Shown: positions 9,951-19,307 of the stretch, piece by piece | Position numbering within the stretch: the stretch's first letter is position 1 | Layout: the number at the start of each line of letters is the position of its first letter | Origin: Candidatus Hydrogenedentota bacterium | GTDB lineage: Bacteria; Hydrogenedentota; Hydrogenedentia; Hydrogenedentales; JAEUWI01 | Reading direction: 5' to 3' | Length of the DNA: 64,000 nucleotides | Assembly (NCBI GenBank): GCA_016791475.1 | Contig: JAEUWI010000008.1 | Location: 1 to 64,000 of the forward strand | Translations under genes and position numbers: made by a program | Notes under the pieces: generated by a model | The model's input: the letters and a program-made list of their open reading frames with translations, nothing else | Database searches by the model: none | What the model was told of the DNA's origin: nothing

Positions 9951-10791
9951 TTGAGTCTCCTCCTTTCCGGCAGAGGTAGATCACCTGGCTGTCCGGAATC
10001 TTGTAGCGGTCCACATCGCCCGGCGGCAGCATGGCCGACGGTACGATTTCTTCGTAGTCAAAGGGCGCGAGGCGGTCCTTGAAATCCAGCGGCGAATAAC
10101 CACGCACGTGATCAAAAAGCTCCGGATCGGGAGCGCCGTACTCCTCCGTCTCGGTCTGGTCCATCATGAAGGGCACCATGAGTACCGCTTCCCCGCCGGG
10201 TCGGGCAATCCTGAAGAGGTTGCGAATGGCCTCGCGATCATCCCGCACGTGCTCCAGCACGTGGAGGCAGAATATACCGTCGATCACGTCATCCGCCAGT
10301 GGCATGTGGTGAATGTCGGATATAAAGAGTGGGCCGTCGACCCCATGAAGGATGCGCTCATAGACGCCTTTGGCGTAGTCCGTGGAGATGCAGCGCGCGT
10401 CGGGATTCTGATCGATGAATCGGCGCACGCTCGCCTCCGGCGCGAAGTGGAGGATGCGCCCCGGTGCGGTCATGAAGACGGGCGGGCGGCGCGAGAGGAA
10501 GAGGTGGAGAAAGCGGTGCCGCTCGTGGGCACCGCAGTGGGGACACTCCACCTGTGGCACGAGGAATTGCCCGCAGTCGAGGGCGCGAAAACCGGGGCCG
10601 CGCCAGCCGCAGCAGGGGCACGCCACGCGGTCCGTGGAATGCAAGCGGCCGCGCAGTCGCAGCGTGCCGTTCTGGAGATGAACCCGAGCGCAGATCCAGG
10701 CTGATCGGGCGCCATGACGCCGGAAGCGCCGCCCGATTTCGCGACCGATCCGGAGACCAATCCCCGGGAGCCGGGCCATGGATTGCAGCAT
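9943..10791 (-). CDS. SAM-dependent methyltransferase with N-terminal zinc ribbon
   Basis: 282 residues. CPCCGW at 58-63 and CPHC at 83-86 form a likely zinc ribbon, followed by a class I methyltransferase fold: ILHFAPE (motif I region, near 113), an acidic ISTDYAKG motif and DGIFCLHVLEHV (motif IV, near 170), then RPGGEAVLMVPF. Small-molecule or glycan methylation is likely but the substrate cannot be read. A basic stretch (RIGREIGRRFRRHGARS) precedes the ribbon. Its 3' end overlaps the esterase start by 8 bp. A heptamer tandem repeat lies directly upstream. An alternative in-frame ATG at 10779 would shorten it by four residues. Confidence 0.88.
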   Translation of the reverse strand: MLQSMARLPGIGLRIGREIGRRFRRHGARSAWICARVHLQNGTLRLRGRLHSTDRVACPCCGWRGPGFRALDCGQFLVPQVECPHCGAHERHRFLHLFLSRRPPVFMTAPGRILHFAPEASVRRFIDQNPDARCISTDYAKGVYERILHGVDGPLFISDIHHMPLADDVIDGIFCLHVLEHVRDDREAIRNLFRIARPGGEAVLMVPFMMDQTETEEYGAPDPELFDHVRGYSPLDFKDRLAPFDYEEIVPSAMLPPGDVDRYKIPDSQVIYLCRKGGDSNA

Positions 10792-10883
10792 CGTTTACCC
10801 CTGTTGCGGCAGACCACTCCGCCGATATTGCGTCAAGCTCAATGAGCGAGGCCATTGTGGCAAAGGAGGGGGGAGGGATCAAG

Positions 10884-11027
10884 TGCAGGCTGAAGGCTGC
10901 AGGCTGCAGGCTGCAGGCTGCAGGCTGAAGGCTGAAGGCTGAAGGCTGAAGGCTGAAGGCTGAAGGATGAAGGCTGAAGGATGAAGGCTGAAGGCTGAAG
11001 GCTGAAGGCTGAAGGATGAAGGATGAA
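10884..11027. repeat. Tandem array of a 7-bp unit (GGCTGAA), about 20 copies
   Basis: Perfect and near-perfect copies of GGCTGAA, with GGCTGCA variants at the left end and GGATGAA variants towards the right. It fills most of the 334-bp space between the divergent methyltransferase and spondin-domain genes. Because 7 is not a multiple of 3, all frames read the same repeating heptapeptide and stay open, which produces long false frames here. Confidence 0.95.
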
Positions 11028-11125
11028 CAGTGGCGCGTGGAATCGATGATGCCTTGGCACTTCAAACTTCGGGCCTGCTTCGGTTACCATAGCGGGTGAG
11101 TCGCGGTCATTCCCGGAGTTTCGTT

Positions 11126-11893
11126 GTGCGTACGCCCAAGCTATCAGCCTTCATCCTGTTCCTTGCTCCCGCTGTTCTGTGCGGATGTCCCGAGGAAGGG
11201 GAGGATCTGCGTCGCTACGCCATTGAGGTGCGGAATATCAGCAATCACCCCATGAGTCCCGTGGTGGCGGCGGCCCATGTGCCGGAGGTGGCCCTATGGG
11301 AGGAGGGACAGCACGCGGGACCGGGCATTGGCGGTCTGGCGACGGCGGGTGAATTGAGCGCCTTAATCGACGATTTTCAGGCGCGCGGTGGTGTGACGGA
11401 GGTGGCCTATACGGTTCTTCCCCTGCCCGCCATGGGGCTTGTGGTGCCCCGATTTGGTGTCCATGCCGGTTCGGGCCCCGATCTGACCGATACCCAGACC
11501 CTGGAAATCGATGCGGTCCCGGGGGATGTCCTTTCTCTGGCCGGGGGGCTCCTGGGAACGAATGACGGCTTCTGGGGCGTTGATCGCGCCGTGCTCCCGG
11601 AATCGGGTTCGGCGGTCTATTTCGCCTTTGGCTACGATGCCGGTATTGAAGAAAACAACGAACTGGAAGCCTTTATCAACGACGACGCCTCCCGCCTGGG
11701 CCCGGAGCCGATTCCCGGCGATGAGCCCGACGACGAGGTGGAAGACGATAATCGCAGTCTGGCCACGGCGCCCCCCAACGGCATTCGCCGCCACGACGGC
11801 GTGCTCGGTGTGGGGGATGTGCCGGCGTCTTATGACTTTGATGACGTAATCCTTCGGATAGAAGTGACCCGGGTGCCCCTGACGGAAGAATGA
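11126..11893 (+). CDS. Spondin-domain lipoprotein
   Basis: 255 residues when started at the GTG at 11126, which has GGAG 7 nt upstream; the frame is open to a GTG at 11096 but that start has no ribosome site. The N-terminus MRTPKLSAFILFLAPAVLCGC is a lipoprotein signal with lipobox LCGC. The body reads IEVRNISNHPMSP, then VALWEEGQHAGPGIGGLATAGE, the pattern of Spondin_N domains, which form a beta sandwich in exported proteins. An acidic stretch (PGDEPDDEVEDDNRS) follows, then a closing strand pair. The cellular role is unknown. It is followed 82 bp later by a VanZ-like gene on the same strand. Confidence 0.82.
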   Translation: MRTPKLSAFILFLAPAVLCGCPEEGEDLRRYAIEVRNISNHPMSPVVAAAHVPEVALWEEGQHAGPGIGGLATAGELSALIDDFQARGGVTEVAYTVLPLPAMGLVVPRFGVHAGSGPDLTDTQTLEIDAVPGDVLSLAGGLLGTNDGFWGVDRAVLPESGSAVYFAFGYDAGIEENNELEAFINDDASRLGPEPIPGDEPDDEVEDDNRSLATAPPNGIRRHDGVLGVGDVPASYDFDDVILRIEVTRVPLTEE

Positions 11894-11975
11894 CACCGCT
11901 ACGCGATAGTCGGTATCGTCAGTGGGCCCGATCGGGCATGAGAAAATCACCCACGGGACCCAGGAGGCCCCATCC

Positions 11976-12371
11976 TTGAAACCACGCTACTATGTGGCCG
12001 CGCTGGCCTATTGCTGCTTCATATTCTGGCTGTCGAACCAGAGCATGCCGCCCGGCTCGGGTTTCAAAATCCCTCATCTGGATAAGATGGCCCATTTCGT
12101 CCTTTTCGGGGGACTGGCGGCTGTGGTTTCCGTGGGGTTGCACCGATCGGGCAAGCCCCATCCCTCCTGGGTGTATCATGTGGCCCCCGCGATGGCGGTG
12201 TTCACCTACGGCGCCTTCGACGAGTGCCATCAGTACTTTGTGCCGCTCCGGTCGCCGGACGTGGTGGACCTCATCATGGATGTTTCGGGCGCGATAGCGG
12301 CGCAGGAGTTTCTGCGAGCGTGGTTTCGGGGTGGGCGCTGGGGGGCGCTGCCCCAGCCGGATGAAACCTGA
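11976..12371 (+). CDS. VanZ-like family membrane protein
   Basis: 131 residues from the TTG at 11976, which has GGAGG 8 nt upstream; the longer GTG start at 11922 has no such site. Four predicted membrane helices and the VanZ-family landmarks WLSNQSMPP, DKMAHFVLFGGLA and DECHQYFVPLRSPDVVDLIMD. VanZ-like proteins are small integral membrane proteins; the founding member raises teicoplanin resistance but most homologues have no proven function. It precedes a peptidoglycan synthase gene by 152 bp, so an envelope role is plausible. Confidence 0.88.
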   Translation: MKPRYYVAALAYCCFIFWLSNQSMPPGSGFKIPHLDKMAHFVLFGGLAAVVSVGLHRSGKPHPSWVYHVAPAMAVFTYGAFDECHQYFVPLRSPDVVDLIMDVSGAIAAQEFLRAWFRGGRWGALPQPDET

Positions 12372-12523
12372 GGGGGCGGTGGGGGATATATACCCACCAG
12401 GCAGTGCTCTTTGCCCCGGCGGAAGGCCGGGTGGTAAACTGAGGGCACCCAACTCAGGCTATCCACACCCGGCCCGCCCCACCTTTTCCGGGTACCGCAC
12501 CACAAGGGACGCACAGCAGCAAC

Positions 12524-14698
12524 ATGGCAGACAAGGCATCCGAGAAAGAGCATCGAGGCACAGTAAACCGTGGCTGCGCGGGGCTTTTTTTCTTTCTCAT
12601 GCTGATCATGGGCGGGGCCTGGGGCGCGGGCCTTGGCGTTTTCGTGTGGGTGCTGGAAGATGCGAAGACCACGATCGAGGCCTTGGAGGAATTCCGGCCC
12701 AACATCGGGAGCAAGGTCTATTCCAGTGACGGCGTCATGCTGGGCCAGTTCACGATTGAGGAGCGCCAGCTTGTCCCGCTGAACGAGATGCCCCTCCACC
12801 TGGTCAAAGCATTTCTGGCCACCGAAGACCACACCTTCTACGCGCACAAGGGCGTCCGGCCGGACGCGATTCTGAATGCGGCCTTCCAGGGGCTGCAAAC
12901 GGGCAATTTTCGAGGTGCTAGCACGATCACCCAGCAGGTCGTCCGCAATATTGAAGATCTTTCCGTCGGCAAGGAAGTTACGCCCGAGCGGAAGATCCGC
13001 GAAATGATCACGGCGCTCCAGGTGGAGCGCGAGTTCACCAAAGACGAGATCCTGGAACTCTATCTCAACCAGATTTTCCTCGGCATCAGCGCCTATGGCG
13101 TTGAGGCCGCTTCCCAGCAGTATTTTGGCAAGAGCTGCCGCGAATTGACCATCGCGGAGGCCGCCACCATGGCGGGGCTTACCCGCGCGCCCAATGCGAA
13201 CGAGCCAATCCACAATCCGGTGAATGCGAAAACACGCCGGGATATTGTGCTGGGCCAGATGCTTGATCCCGAGAATGCCTTCATCACCCAGGCGCAGTAC
13301 GACGCGGCCATGGCCGAAGACATGGATGCCTCCGTCATTACCCCGGAAGAGCGGCTGGAGCGGGAGAAGGCGGGTGAGGGGGTCTGGTCGCCCTCGAAGT
13401 TCAAGGCGCCCTATTTTGCCGAGGAAGTGCGCAAGTTCATCTACGACAAGTTCAATAAAGAAGAGGTCTTGGAGCAGGGCATGGAGATCAACACCACGAT
13501 CGACATGCGCATGCAGCGGGCGGCGGAAAAGGCTCTGCTGGAGGCGCTCGACCGCTTCGACGAGAAGAAGCTGGCGTGGCTCACCAAAGTCGGTCGGGAG
13601 GAGGAATTTGTTCCCGTTTCCGGGGCGTTGGTCTGCATCGACAACCGCGAAGGCTCCCAGGGCTTTGTCCGCGCGATGGTGGGCGGGCGCGACTTCGACA
13701 CCGTCAAGTTCAACAGCGCCACCCAGGCCAAGCGCCTTATTGGCTCCAGTATCAAGCCCTTTGTCTGGGCGGCGGCCATCGCCTCGGGCATGACGCCCTC
13801 CACCATCATTGTGGACGCGCCCTATGTGCGCGTGAACAGTGCCGGAACCGTGTGGGCCCCGAAGAATTTCGATGGCAAGTTTCACGGCGCCATGCCCATT
13901 CGCCAGGCCCTGGAGCGGTCGATTAACATCGTATCCATCAAGCTGGTGGAGCAGCTTGGCGCGCCCTATGTGCGCTCCTACCTGGAGGGCTGCGGAATCC
14001 AGACCGATCCTCAGCAGGGCCTCACCATCGCTCTGGGCACGCCCCACGTCACCGTGATGGAAATGTGCTCGGCCTACTCGACCTTCGCCAATGGCGGCAA
14101 GCGCTACAGCCCCATCTTGATCACGGATATCAAAGATCGCGACGGACATACGCGCTATGACTATAACGCCAATCCGCAGGTGGAGGAGGCCATGCCCGCC
14201 GATGTGGCCTTCGTGGTAAATCACATGCTTCAGGGTGTGGCTACGCCCTTTCCAGGCGGCGGCTATAGCCCCACGGGCGCCCGCACCCACGTCATCAATC
14301 GTCCCCGGGGCGGCAAGACCGGCACGACCAACGACAGCCGCGACGCCTGGTTTGCCGGTTTCACGCCGGAGTTTACATGCGTGGTATGGCTGGGTTATGC
14401 CGACAACCGTCCGCTGGGCGAGGGTCGCGATCGCGATGGTCTGACCTTCACGGGTGGCCACCAGGCGGCGCCCGTCTGGATCGAGTTCATCAAAGCGGCG
14501 GAGGACGGCATGCCGGTAAAGGATTTTGCCGTGCCGGACAATATTGAGTTTGTCGAGATTGATCGGCGCACGGGCTATCGGGGCGGCAAGTACAAGGAAG
14601 CCTATATCAAGGGGAATGGCCCGCCTTCGTATGCCGCGCCTGCGCCGGCCGAAGAGGCGATTGTGGTGGACGAGGTGGCGCCGCTGGAATCGCTGTAG
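12524..14698 (+). CDS. Class A penicillin-binding protein (PBP1A-type)
   Basis: Bifunctional peptidoglycan glycosyltransferase/transpeptidase of 724 residues with a short cytoplasmic tail and one membrane anchor (about 20-43). Family 51 glycosyltransferase motifs: ATEDHTFYAHKG (catalytic Glu), GASTITQQVVRN, ERKIREM and LELYLNQIFLG. Transpeptidase motifs: SSIKPF (SxxK), SIN (SxN) and KTGTTND (KTG), all intact. It acts at the outer face of the inner membrane. The ATG lacks a strong ribosome site, AAGGGA being about 19 nt upstream. An inverted repeat GGTGGG-N9-CCCACC lies in the 152-bp space before it. A 9-bp tandem array follows its stop. Confidence 0.95.
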   Translation: MADKASEKEHRGTVNRGCAGLFFFLMLIMGGAWGAGLGVFVWVLEDAKTTIEALEEFRPNIGSKVYSSDGVMLGQFTIEERQLVPLNEMPLHLVKAFLATEDHTFYAHKGVRPDAILNAAFQGLQTGNFRGASTITQQVVRNIEDLSVGKEVTPERKIREMITALQVEREFTKDEILELYLNQIFLGISAYGVEAASQQYFGKSCRELTIAEAATMAGLTRAPNANEPIHNPVNAKTRRDIVLGQMLDPENAFITQAQYDAAMAEDMDASVITPEERLEREKAGEGVWSPSKFKAPYFAEEVRKFIYDKFNKEEVLEQGMEINTTIDMRMQRAAEKALLEALDRFDEKKLAWLTKVGREEEFVPVSGALVCIDNREGSQGFVRAMVGGRDFDTVKFNSATQAKRLIGSSIKPFVWAAAIASGMTPSTIIVDAPYVRVNSAGTVWAPKNFDGKFHGAMPIRQALERSINIVSIKLVEQLGAPYVRSYLEGCGIQTDPQQGLTIALGTPHVTVMEMCSAYSTFANGGKRYSPILITDIKDRDGHTRYDYNANPQVEEAMPADVAFVVNHMLQGVATPFPGGGYSPTGARTHVINRPRGGKTGTTNDSRDAWFAGFTPEFTCVVWLGYADNRPLGEGRDRDGLTFTGGHQAAPVWIEFIKAAEDGMPVKDFAVPDNIEFVEIDRRTGYRGGKYKEAYIKGNGPPSYAAPAPAEEAIVVDEVAPLESL

Positions 14699-14704
14699 GG
14701 CTTG

Positions 14705-14780
14705 ATGGGTCTTATGGGTCTTATGGGTCTTATGGGTCTTATGGGTCTTATGGGTCTTATGGGTCTTATGGGTCTTATGG
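14705..14780. repeat. Tandem array of 9-bp unit ATGGGTCTT, about 8 copies
   Basis: Perfect copies of ATGGGTCTT run from 7 bp after the PBP stop towards the convergent glycosyltransferase gene. Nine is a multiple of three, so a false frame reading Ile-Arg-Pro repeats opens on the minus strand; nothing supports its translation. No terminator hairpin with a T run is visible in this convergent space. Confidence 0.97.
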
Positions 14781-14819
14781 GATCGCAGTTTTCATACTTA
14801 CTCATATGAGCTTCAGGAC

Positions 14820-16127
14820 CTACACTTCAGCCTTTTCCCTCATTTCTTGAAGCAAGCTTCGCTGCGCGGGTACATCGTGGCGCAGGGCGGCCGTGATTGG
14901 CATGGGCGTGGGGATCTCCAGCCACGCCATGACCTTTGCCAGGGATTCAAAGAGGTCCTGCCGGGGCAGGCCGCTGTCGCGCAGGTGGTGGGCAAGTTTC
15001 AGAGTGCGGAAGGCGTCGAACCAGCCGTGAAACTGGCTGCGGCGCTGGGCGGGATCGGTGCAGTGGCGGCGGATGCGTTCCCATGCCGTTGTAAAATCTT
15101 GCGCTGCGAGCCAGGCGGAGAGTTCGGGTGTGACAGCCTCCGCGCTTGACATGAGCGCAGCGCCGGTGGCGTCGAGATTGCGGTCCACCAGCGTAAGCCA
15201 CGACCGGAGCACCTTCCACGTATCCGCGTGGTAGGTGAGGTAGGCGTCTTCTTCGTCGACTTTAAACTGGCCCACCTTTCGGCCCGTGCCAAAGGGCACG
15301 CGGTGGGAGGCCCGCCCCGATGGGATGACGGTCGTGCCGTGGACCCGCTCCACTTTTCCCGTCTTCGCCAGTTGCTGGAGGAAGTAGAAATCTTCCCCTG
15401 CCTGGCGACGGTTCATCCCGCCGGAGGCGGCATAGGCCTCCCCCGTGCACAGCATGGTGGAGCCGATGGCGGGGTAGGCATAGGGCGATCCCGCAAAGCG
15501 CCACGCCAGCTCCTGATAGCGCAGGAAGAGCTCGTAGCTCAATATCGCGCGCACATCATCGTCGGGTCCGTCGACGGGATGGGCGTAGTCGACCACGGCG
15601 GCCCAGCGCCGTTCCGCCTGGAAAAAGTCGTGAATTGTGGCGAGGTAGTTGGCCTCTACCCGCGTATCGGCGTCGAGACAGATGAGCGCGCCGCCATGGT
15701 CGGCGCGCGACTCTTGAAGAAGCGCGAGGGCCCAGTCGAGCCCGATCTTACGCGCCAATCCTACGCCCTCCTTCGGCCCCAGCGCGCGGTCGGTGCTGGC
15801 CGCATCTATCCAGGCGAGGCGTAGCCCCGGGTGTTCGGCAGCGAAAACGGGGAGGGCCTCCAGCGTGCGCTGATTGTCCGCGCAATCGGCCTCGCCCGCG
15901 ATATCGGGCTGGCGATTGTTGACCACGCAGAGCACCACAGTATTTTCCAGCATTGCGCGTGAGTTTGCTGCGAGGTCGGAAAGCGTGAGGAAGAGATTCG
16001 CGGACTCCGCGAGGACGGGAATTACCACGGCCTGGGTAAGAGCCCCGGCGCGGAGGTTGCCCTCGATCCACGGCCACGAAACGTGCGCGGCGCGCTTCTG
16101 AAGATAGGCGGGAACGGGGTCTTTCAC
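14820..16127 (-). CDS. Family 2-like glycosyltransferase
   Basis: 435 residues from a GTG at 16127 whose GTGA overlaps the miaA stop, so translation is probably coupled. The frame stays open 111 codons further into miaA, but that part is miaA in another frame and has no glycosyltransferase features. The protein has AVVIPVLAES near the start, ALICLDADTRVEANYL (DxD-type metal site) and GGMNRRQAGEDFYFLQQLAK (the ED acid/base motif), the GT-A layout of family 2 enzymes. No membrane helix is obvious, so it is likely cytosolic or peripheral. Sugar donor and acceptor are unknown. Confidence 0.85.
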   Translation of the reverse strand: MKDPVPAYLQKRAAHVSWPWIEGNLRAGALTQAVVIPVLAESANLFLTLSDLAANSRAMLENTVVLCVVNNRQPDIAGEADCADNQRTLEALPVFAAEHPGLRLAWIDAASTDRALGPKEGVGLARKIGLDWALALLQESRADHGGALICLDADTRVEANYLATIHDFFQAERRWAAVVDYAHPVDGPDDDVRAILSYELFLRYQELAWRFAGSPYAYPAIGSTMLCTGEAYAASGGMNRRQAGEDFYFLQQLAKTGKVERVHGTTVIPSGRASHRVPFGTGRKVGQFKVDEEDAYLTYHADTWKVLRSWLTLVDRNLDATGAALMSSAEAVTPELSAWLAAQDFTTAWERIRRHCTDPAQRRSQFHGWFDAFRTLKLAHHLRDSGLPRQDLFESLAKVMAWLEIPTPMPITAALRHDVPAQRSLLQEMREKAEV

Positions 16128-17032
16128 TGGTGCGCCCGGATTACGGCCAGCGCGCGATCCAGGCGGCCTTCTTCGATCCAGTGGATCTCGGTGCCGTTGC
16201 GCTCCATCCTGCGGAACCACGTGTCCTGCCGCTTGGCGAACTGGCTGATTTCGCCGCTCAGTTTCTGGTAGAGATCGTTGCGATTCTTGATCTTGCCCCG
16301 GAGGAACTGCGAAACATTGCGGTATTCCAGGCCGAGTTGTTCCAGGCGTTCCCAGGAGCAACCGCTGGCGATGAGATCCTCCACCTCCTCGATCAGGCCT
16401 TCTTCCAGGCGCGCTTTGAGGCGACCGGCAATGCGCTGTCGGAGCTTTTTTCGGTCCCACGCCACCCCGAGTACCAAGGGTTGAATCGGCGGCGCGGGTT
16501 CCGGCGTCGCCTCTTGAATGAAGAGCTCGATCTCGATGGCCCGGAGGATGCGGTCCCGGTCCAGAAGGTCGGTGGTATTGTGGAGGTCGGGTTTAAGCGC
16601 CACCAGCTTTTCCTGAAGCAGCTCGGTGGACATGGGTTCCATGGCGGCGCGCAATTCGGGATTGTGGGGCACGGCGATCATCATGGTCTTGGAGAGGGCC
16701 GCATCCAGGTACATGCCGGTGCCCCCCACAACGACGGGCAAGTGACTCCGGCCCCGGATCTCCGCGAATGCGGCGTGGAAGTCGCGCTGGAACTGGAACA
16801 CGTTGTACTCCGTGCCGGGATCCACAATATCGATGAGGTGGTGGGCCACCGGCGGCCCGCCGAGATCGAATTCGTGGAGGTCTTTGCCGGTGCCGATGTC
16901 CAGACCGCGGTAGACCTGTCGCGAGTCGGCGGAGATGATCTCCCCGCCCAGCAGACGGGCCAGGGCGACGCCCAGGGCGGTTTTACCCGATGCGGTGGGG
17001 CCGAGAATTATTAGGGAATCGTTAGCGGGCAT
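16124..17032 (-). CDS. miaA: tRNA dimethylallyltransferase MiaA
   Basis: Adds dimethylallyl to the N6 of A37 in tRNAs reading UNN codons. 302 residues, normal length. The P-loop GPTASGKT is at 11-18, followed by ADSRQVYRGLDIGTGK, the substrate-binding region that identifies the family, and GGTGMYLDA in the middle. The C-terminal tRNA-contact region ends with KRQDTWFRRM. Its TGA overlaps the GTG of the downstream glycosyltransferase by 4 nt. It is divergent from ppk1 across about 200 bp. Confidence 0.96.
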   Translation of the reverse strand: MPANDSLIILGPTASGKTALGVALARLLGGEIISADSRQVYRGLDIGTGKDLHEFDLGGPPVAHHLIDIVDPGTEYNVFQFQRDFHAAFAEIRGRSHLPVVVGGTGMYLDAALSKTMMIAVPHNPELRAAMEPMSTELLQEKLVALKPDLHNTTDLLDRDRILRAIEIELFIQEATPEPAPPIQPLVLGVAWDRKKLRQRIAGRLKARLEEGLIEEVEDLIASGCSWERLEQLGLEYRNVSQFLRGKIKNRNDLYQKLSGEISQFAKRQDTWFRRMERNGTEIHWIEEGRLDRALAVIRAHQ

Positions 17033-17232
17033 GACAAGAGGGCCTTAATTGGGCCTCGCACAGGGCGCCGCCCCCGAAAGATGGACCCGTGTCGCGAGAA
17101 ACTGTAACAATAGAGAGTCTTTATTATAGGCCATACTTGGTGCGGTTGCGTAGGTCGCGCACTGCCGCCGCGCCCGATGCGTTCGCCCTGTAGTTGCACG
17201 ATCCCGTTACCCGAACCTTTTCGCAAGGCATC

Positions 17233-19224
17233 ATGAAGAACATACACCAGATTCGCGAGATTTCGACTCTTTCCTTCAACGAGCGCGTGCTGCAGGAGGC
17301 GGAGGATGATCGCAACCCGCTTCTGGAGCGCCTCCACTTCCTGGGGATTTTCTCGTCCAATATGGACGAATTCTTCAAGGTGCGCGTGGCCAGTATTCAC
17401 CGCCGAATTGAAATGGGAAAAAAGGGCTTCGAGGAGATCCTGGAAAAGCTTAAGGAAAAAGCCCGGGAGCTGGACGAACGCTCCCGCGCGGCCTACCGGG
17501 AAATCACGCTGGCACTTGCGGAAAAGGGTATCCGGATTGTGACCGACGAGGACATCCGGAACAACGGCAACGGCCTGGAGACCTGGCTCAACGGCTACTT
17601 CCGGGCCAACGTGCTGCCCATGCTGGTGCCGCTTATCTGCTACAAGACCCAGCCCTTTCCCAACTTGACCGACGGCGCGCTGTACCTCGCCGTAGTCATG
17701 CGCGGCAAGAAGAAGCGCTATGCGATCCTGGAAATTCCCCCGGCGCTGCCCCGCTTCGTGGAATTGCCCAACGGCAACATCATGTACATCGACGACGTTA
17801 TTCGCCTCAACCTGCACGAGGTGTTTTACATCTTCGAGTACGACGAGATCGGCGCTTTCGAATTCAAGGTGTCGCGCGACGCCCAGCTCGACATGGACAA
17901 CGATTTCACGGACGGTTACATCCGCAAGATGGAGCGGGTGCTGAAGCAGCGCAAGGGCGGTCGCCCGACCCGCCTGGTTTTTGATGCTGAGATGCCCCAG
18001 GGCTTCCTTAAGATGCTGAAGCACGAGCTGGACATTCACGAGGAAGACACGCTTATTCCCGGCGGCCGCTACCACAACATGAAGGACCTCATCCGCTTTC
18101 CGGCCAACCACGAAGAGCTGGTTTTCCCCAAGCTGCCGCCCCTGCCCCACCCAATCCTCGACGGCGATGTGCGCCCCATGATGGACGCAATCAAGGAACG
18201 GGATCTCATCATCACCTATCCCTACCAGTCCTTCGATCATGTGGTCCGGTTGCTCCGCGAGGCGGCCATTGACCCCCACGTGAAGTCCATCAAGATGACC
18301 ATGTATCGTTCCGCGCGGAATTCCCAGATCGTGAACGCGCTGTACAATGCCGCGCGCAATGGCAAGAAGATCTTCGTCTCCATCGAGCTTCAGGCCCGCT
18401 TCGACGAAGAACAGAACATTCGCATTGCCGAGACCCTTACCGAGGTGGGGGCCCAGGTGGTCTACGGCGTCCCGCCGCTGAAGGTGCACTCCAAGCTCCT
18501 GTTGATCGAGCGCCGCAGCACCCTGTACGCGGGTCTTTCCACGGGCAATTTCAACGAAGCAACGGGCAAGCTCTATGTGGACAGCATCCTGCTCACCAGC
18601 GACAAACGGCTGACCGACGAGGTCGCGAGTATTTTTGCCTATCTGGAAACGGCTGCGACCATGCGGGCCGTCACCGCGCCCCAGTTCAAGTACCTGCTCG
18701 TGTCGCCCTTCAACTCGCGGAGCGGCTTCATGGCCCTGCTCCAGCGCGAGAAGGCGAAGAAAGAGAAGGGCTATGTGCTGATCAAGGTCAATCACCTGAC
18801 CGATCAGGACATCATCAAGAAGCTCTACGAGCTGGCCGATGCCGGCGTGAAGATGGACTTCATCGTGCGGACCACCTATGCGATGAGGCCTCATCCGAAC
18901 ATCCGCGCCATATCGATTCTCGATCGCTATCTGGAGCACCAGCGAATCTATATCTTCGGCAAGGGCAAGGAGCGCGACATTTTTCTCGGCAGCGCCGATC
19001 TCATGGAGCGCAATCTCGACTGGCGGGTGGAGGTGGCCTTCCCGATCCTGAACGAGAAGCACCAGGATTACATTTGGGATCTCATGCAGTTACAGATTGC
19101 GGACACCTCCAAGGCGCGCGTGCTGGATGAGACCCAGAGCAACGCCTACGTGGCCCATGAAGGCAACGAGTGCCGCTCGCAGTGGACCACCCGCGCCTAC
19201 ATCGCGGGTATGATCGGGGGATAG
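17233..19224 (+). CDS. ppk1: Polyphosphate kinase 1
   Basis: Makes polyphosphate from ATP through a phosphohistidine intermediate. 663 residues from the ATG at 17233; an in-frame upstream start at 17194 would add 13 residues. Family landmarks: NMDEFFKVRVA near the start, DPHVKSIKMTMYR, VHSKLLLIERR (catalytic His region) and STGNFNEATGKLYVD. The C-terminal end has the phospholipase-D-like second half. It is somewhat shorter than the 690-residue E. coli enzyme. The ribosome site is weak (AAGG 4 nt before the ATG). No ppx or phosphate-transport gene is adjacent. Confidence 0.95.
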   Translation: MKNIHQIREISTLSFNERVLQEAEDDRNPLLERLHFLGIFSSNMDEFFKVRVASIHRRIEMGKKGFEEILEKLKEKARELDERSRAAYREITLALAEKGIRIVTDEDIRNNGNGLETWLNGYFRANVLPMLVPLICYKTQPFPNLTDGALYLAVVMRGKKKRYAILEIPPALPRFVELPNGNIMYIDDVIRLNLHEVFYIFEYDEIGAFEFKVSRDAQLDMDNDFTDGYIRKMERVLKQRKGGRPTRLVFDAEMPQGFLKMLKHELDIHEEDTLIPGGRYHNMKDLIRFPANHEELVFPKLPPLPHPILDGDVRPMMDAIKERDLIITYPYQSFDHVVRLLREAAIDPHVKSIKMTMYRSARNSQIVNALYNAARNGKKIFVSIELQARFDEEQNIRIAETLTEVGAQVVYGVPPLKVHSKLLLIERRSTLYAGLSTGNFNEATGKLYVDSILLTSDKRLTDEVASIFAYLETAATMRAVTAPQFKYLLVSPFNSRSGFMALLQREKAKKEKGYVLIKVNHLTDQDIIKKLYELADAGVKMDFIVRTTYAMRPHPNIRAISILDRYLEHQRIYIFGKGKERDIFLGSADLMERNLDWRVEVAFPILNEKHQDYIWDLMQLQIADTSKARVLDETQSNAYVAHEGNECRSQWTTRAYIAGMIGG

Positions 19225-19258
19225 GGGGCATTGATCCAGAGGCGCGGCTGTGCGAACA

Positions 19259-19294
19259 TGATCTTCTCTATCGCGTACACCGCACTGAAGATCA
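19259..19294. promoter_or_regulatory. 8-bp inverted repeat just before the CBM9-like gene
   Basis: TGATCTTC (19259-19266) and GAAGATCA (19287-19294) are perfectly complementary across a 20-nt gap, ending 13 nt before the ATG at 19308. It could be an operator or a leader hairpin covering the ribosome site region. No T run follows, so it is not a terminator. Confidence 0.35.
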
Positions 19295-19307
19295 AGAAAG
19301 TAGCCCC

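Noticed and set aside
10358-11065. Minus-strand frame reading Leu-Gln-Pro-Ser-Ala-Phe-Ser repeats
   Set aside because: The repeating peptide is produced by the 7-bp tandem array in every frame; the rest is out-of-frame methyltransferase.
12230-14461. 743-residue minus-strand frame opposite the class A PBP gene
   Set aside because: Antisense to a protein with all catalytic motifs intact; His/Gly/Arg-rich composition and no family features.
14602-14805. Minus-strand frame of Ile-Arg-Pro repeats
   Set aside because: Created by the 9-bp tandem array and the PBP 3' end; no ribosome site.
17011-19062. 683-residue minus-strand frame opposite ppk1
   Set aside because: Antisense to ppk1, overlaps the miaA start, no recognisable domain.
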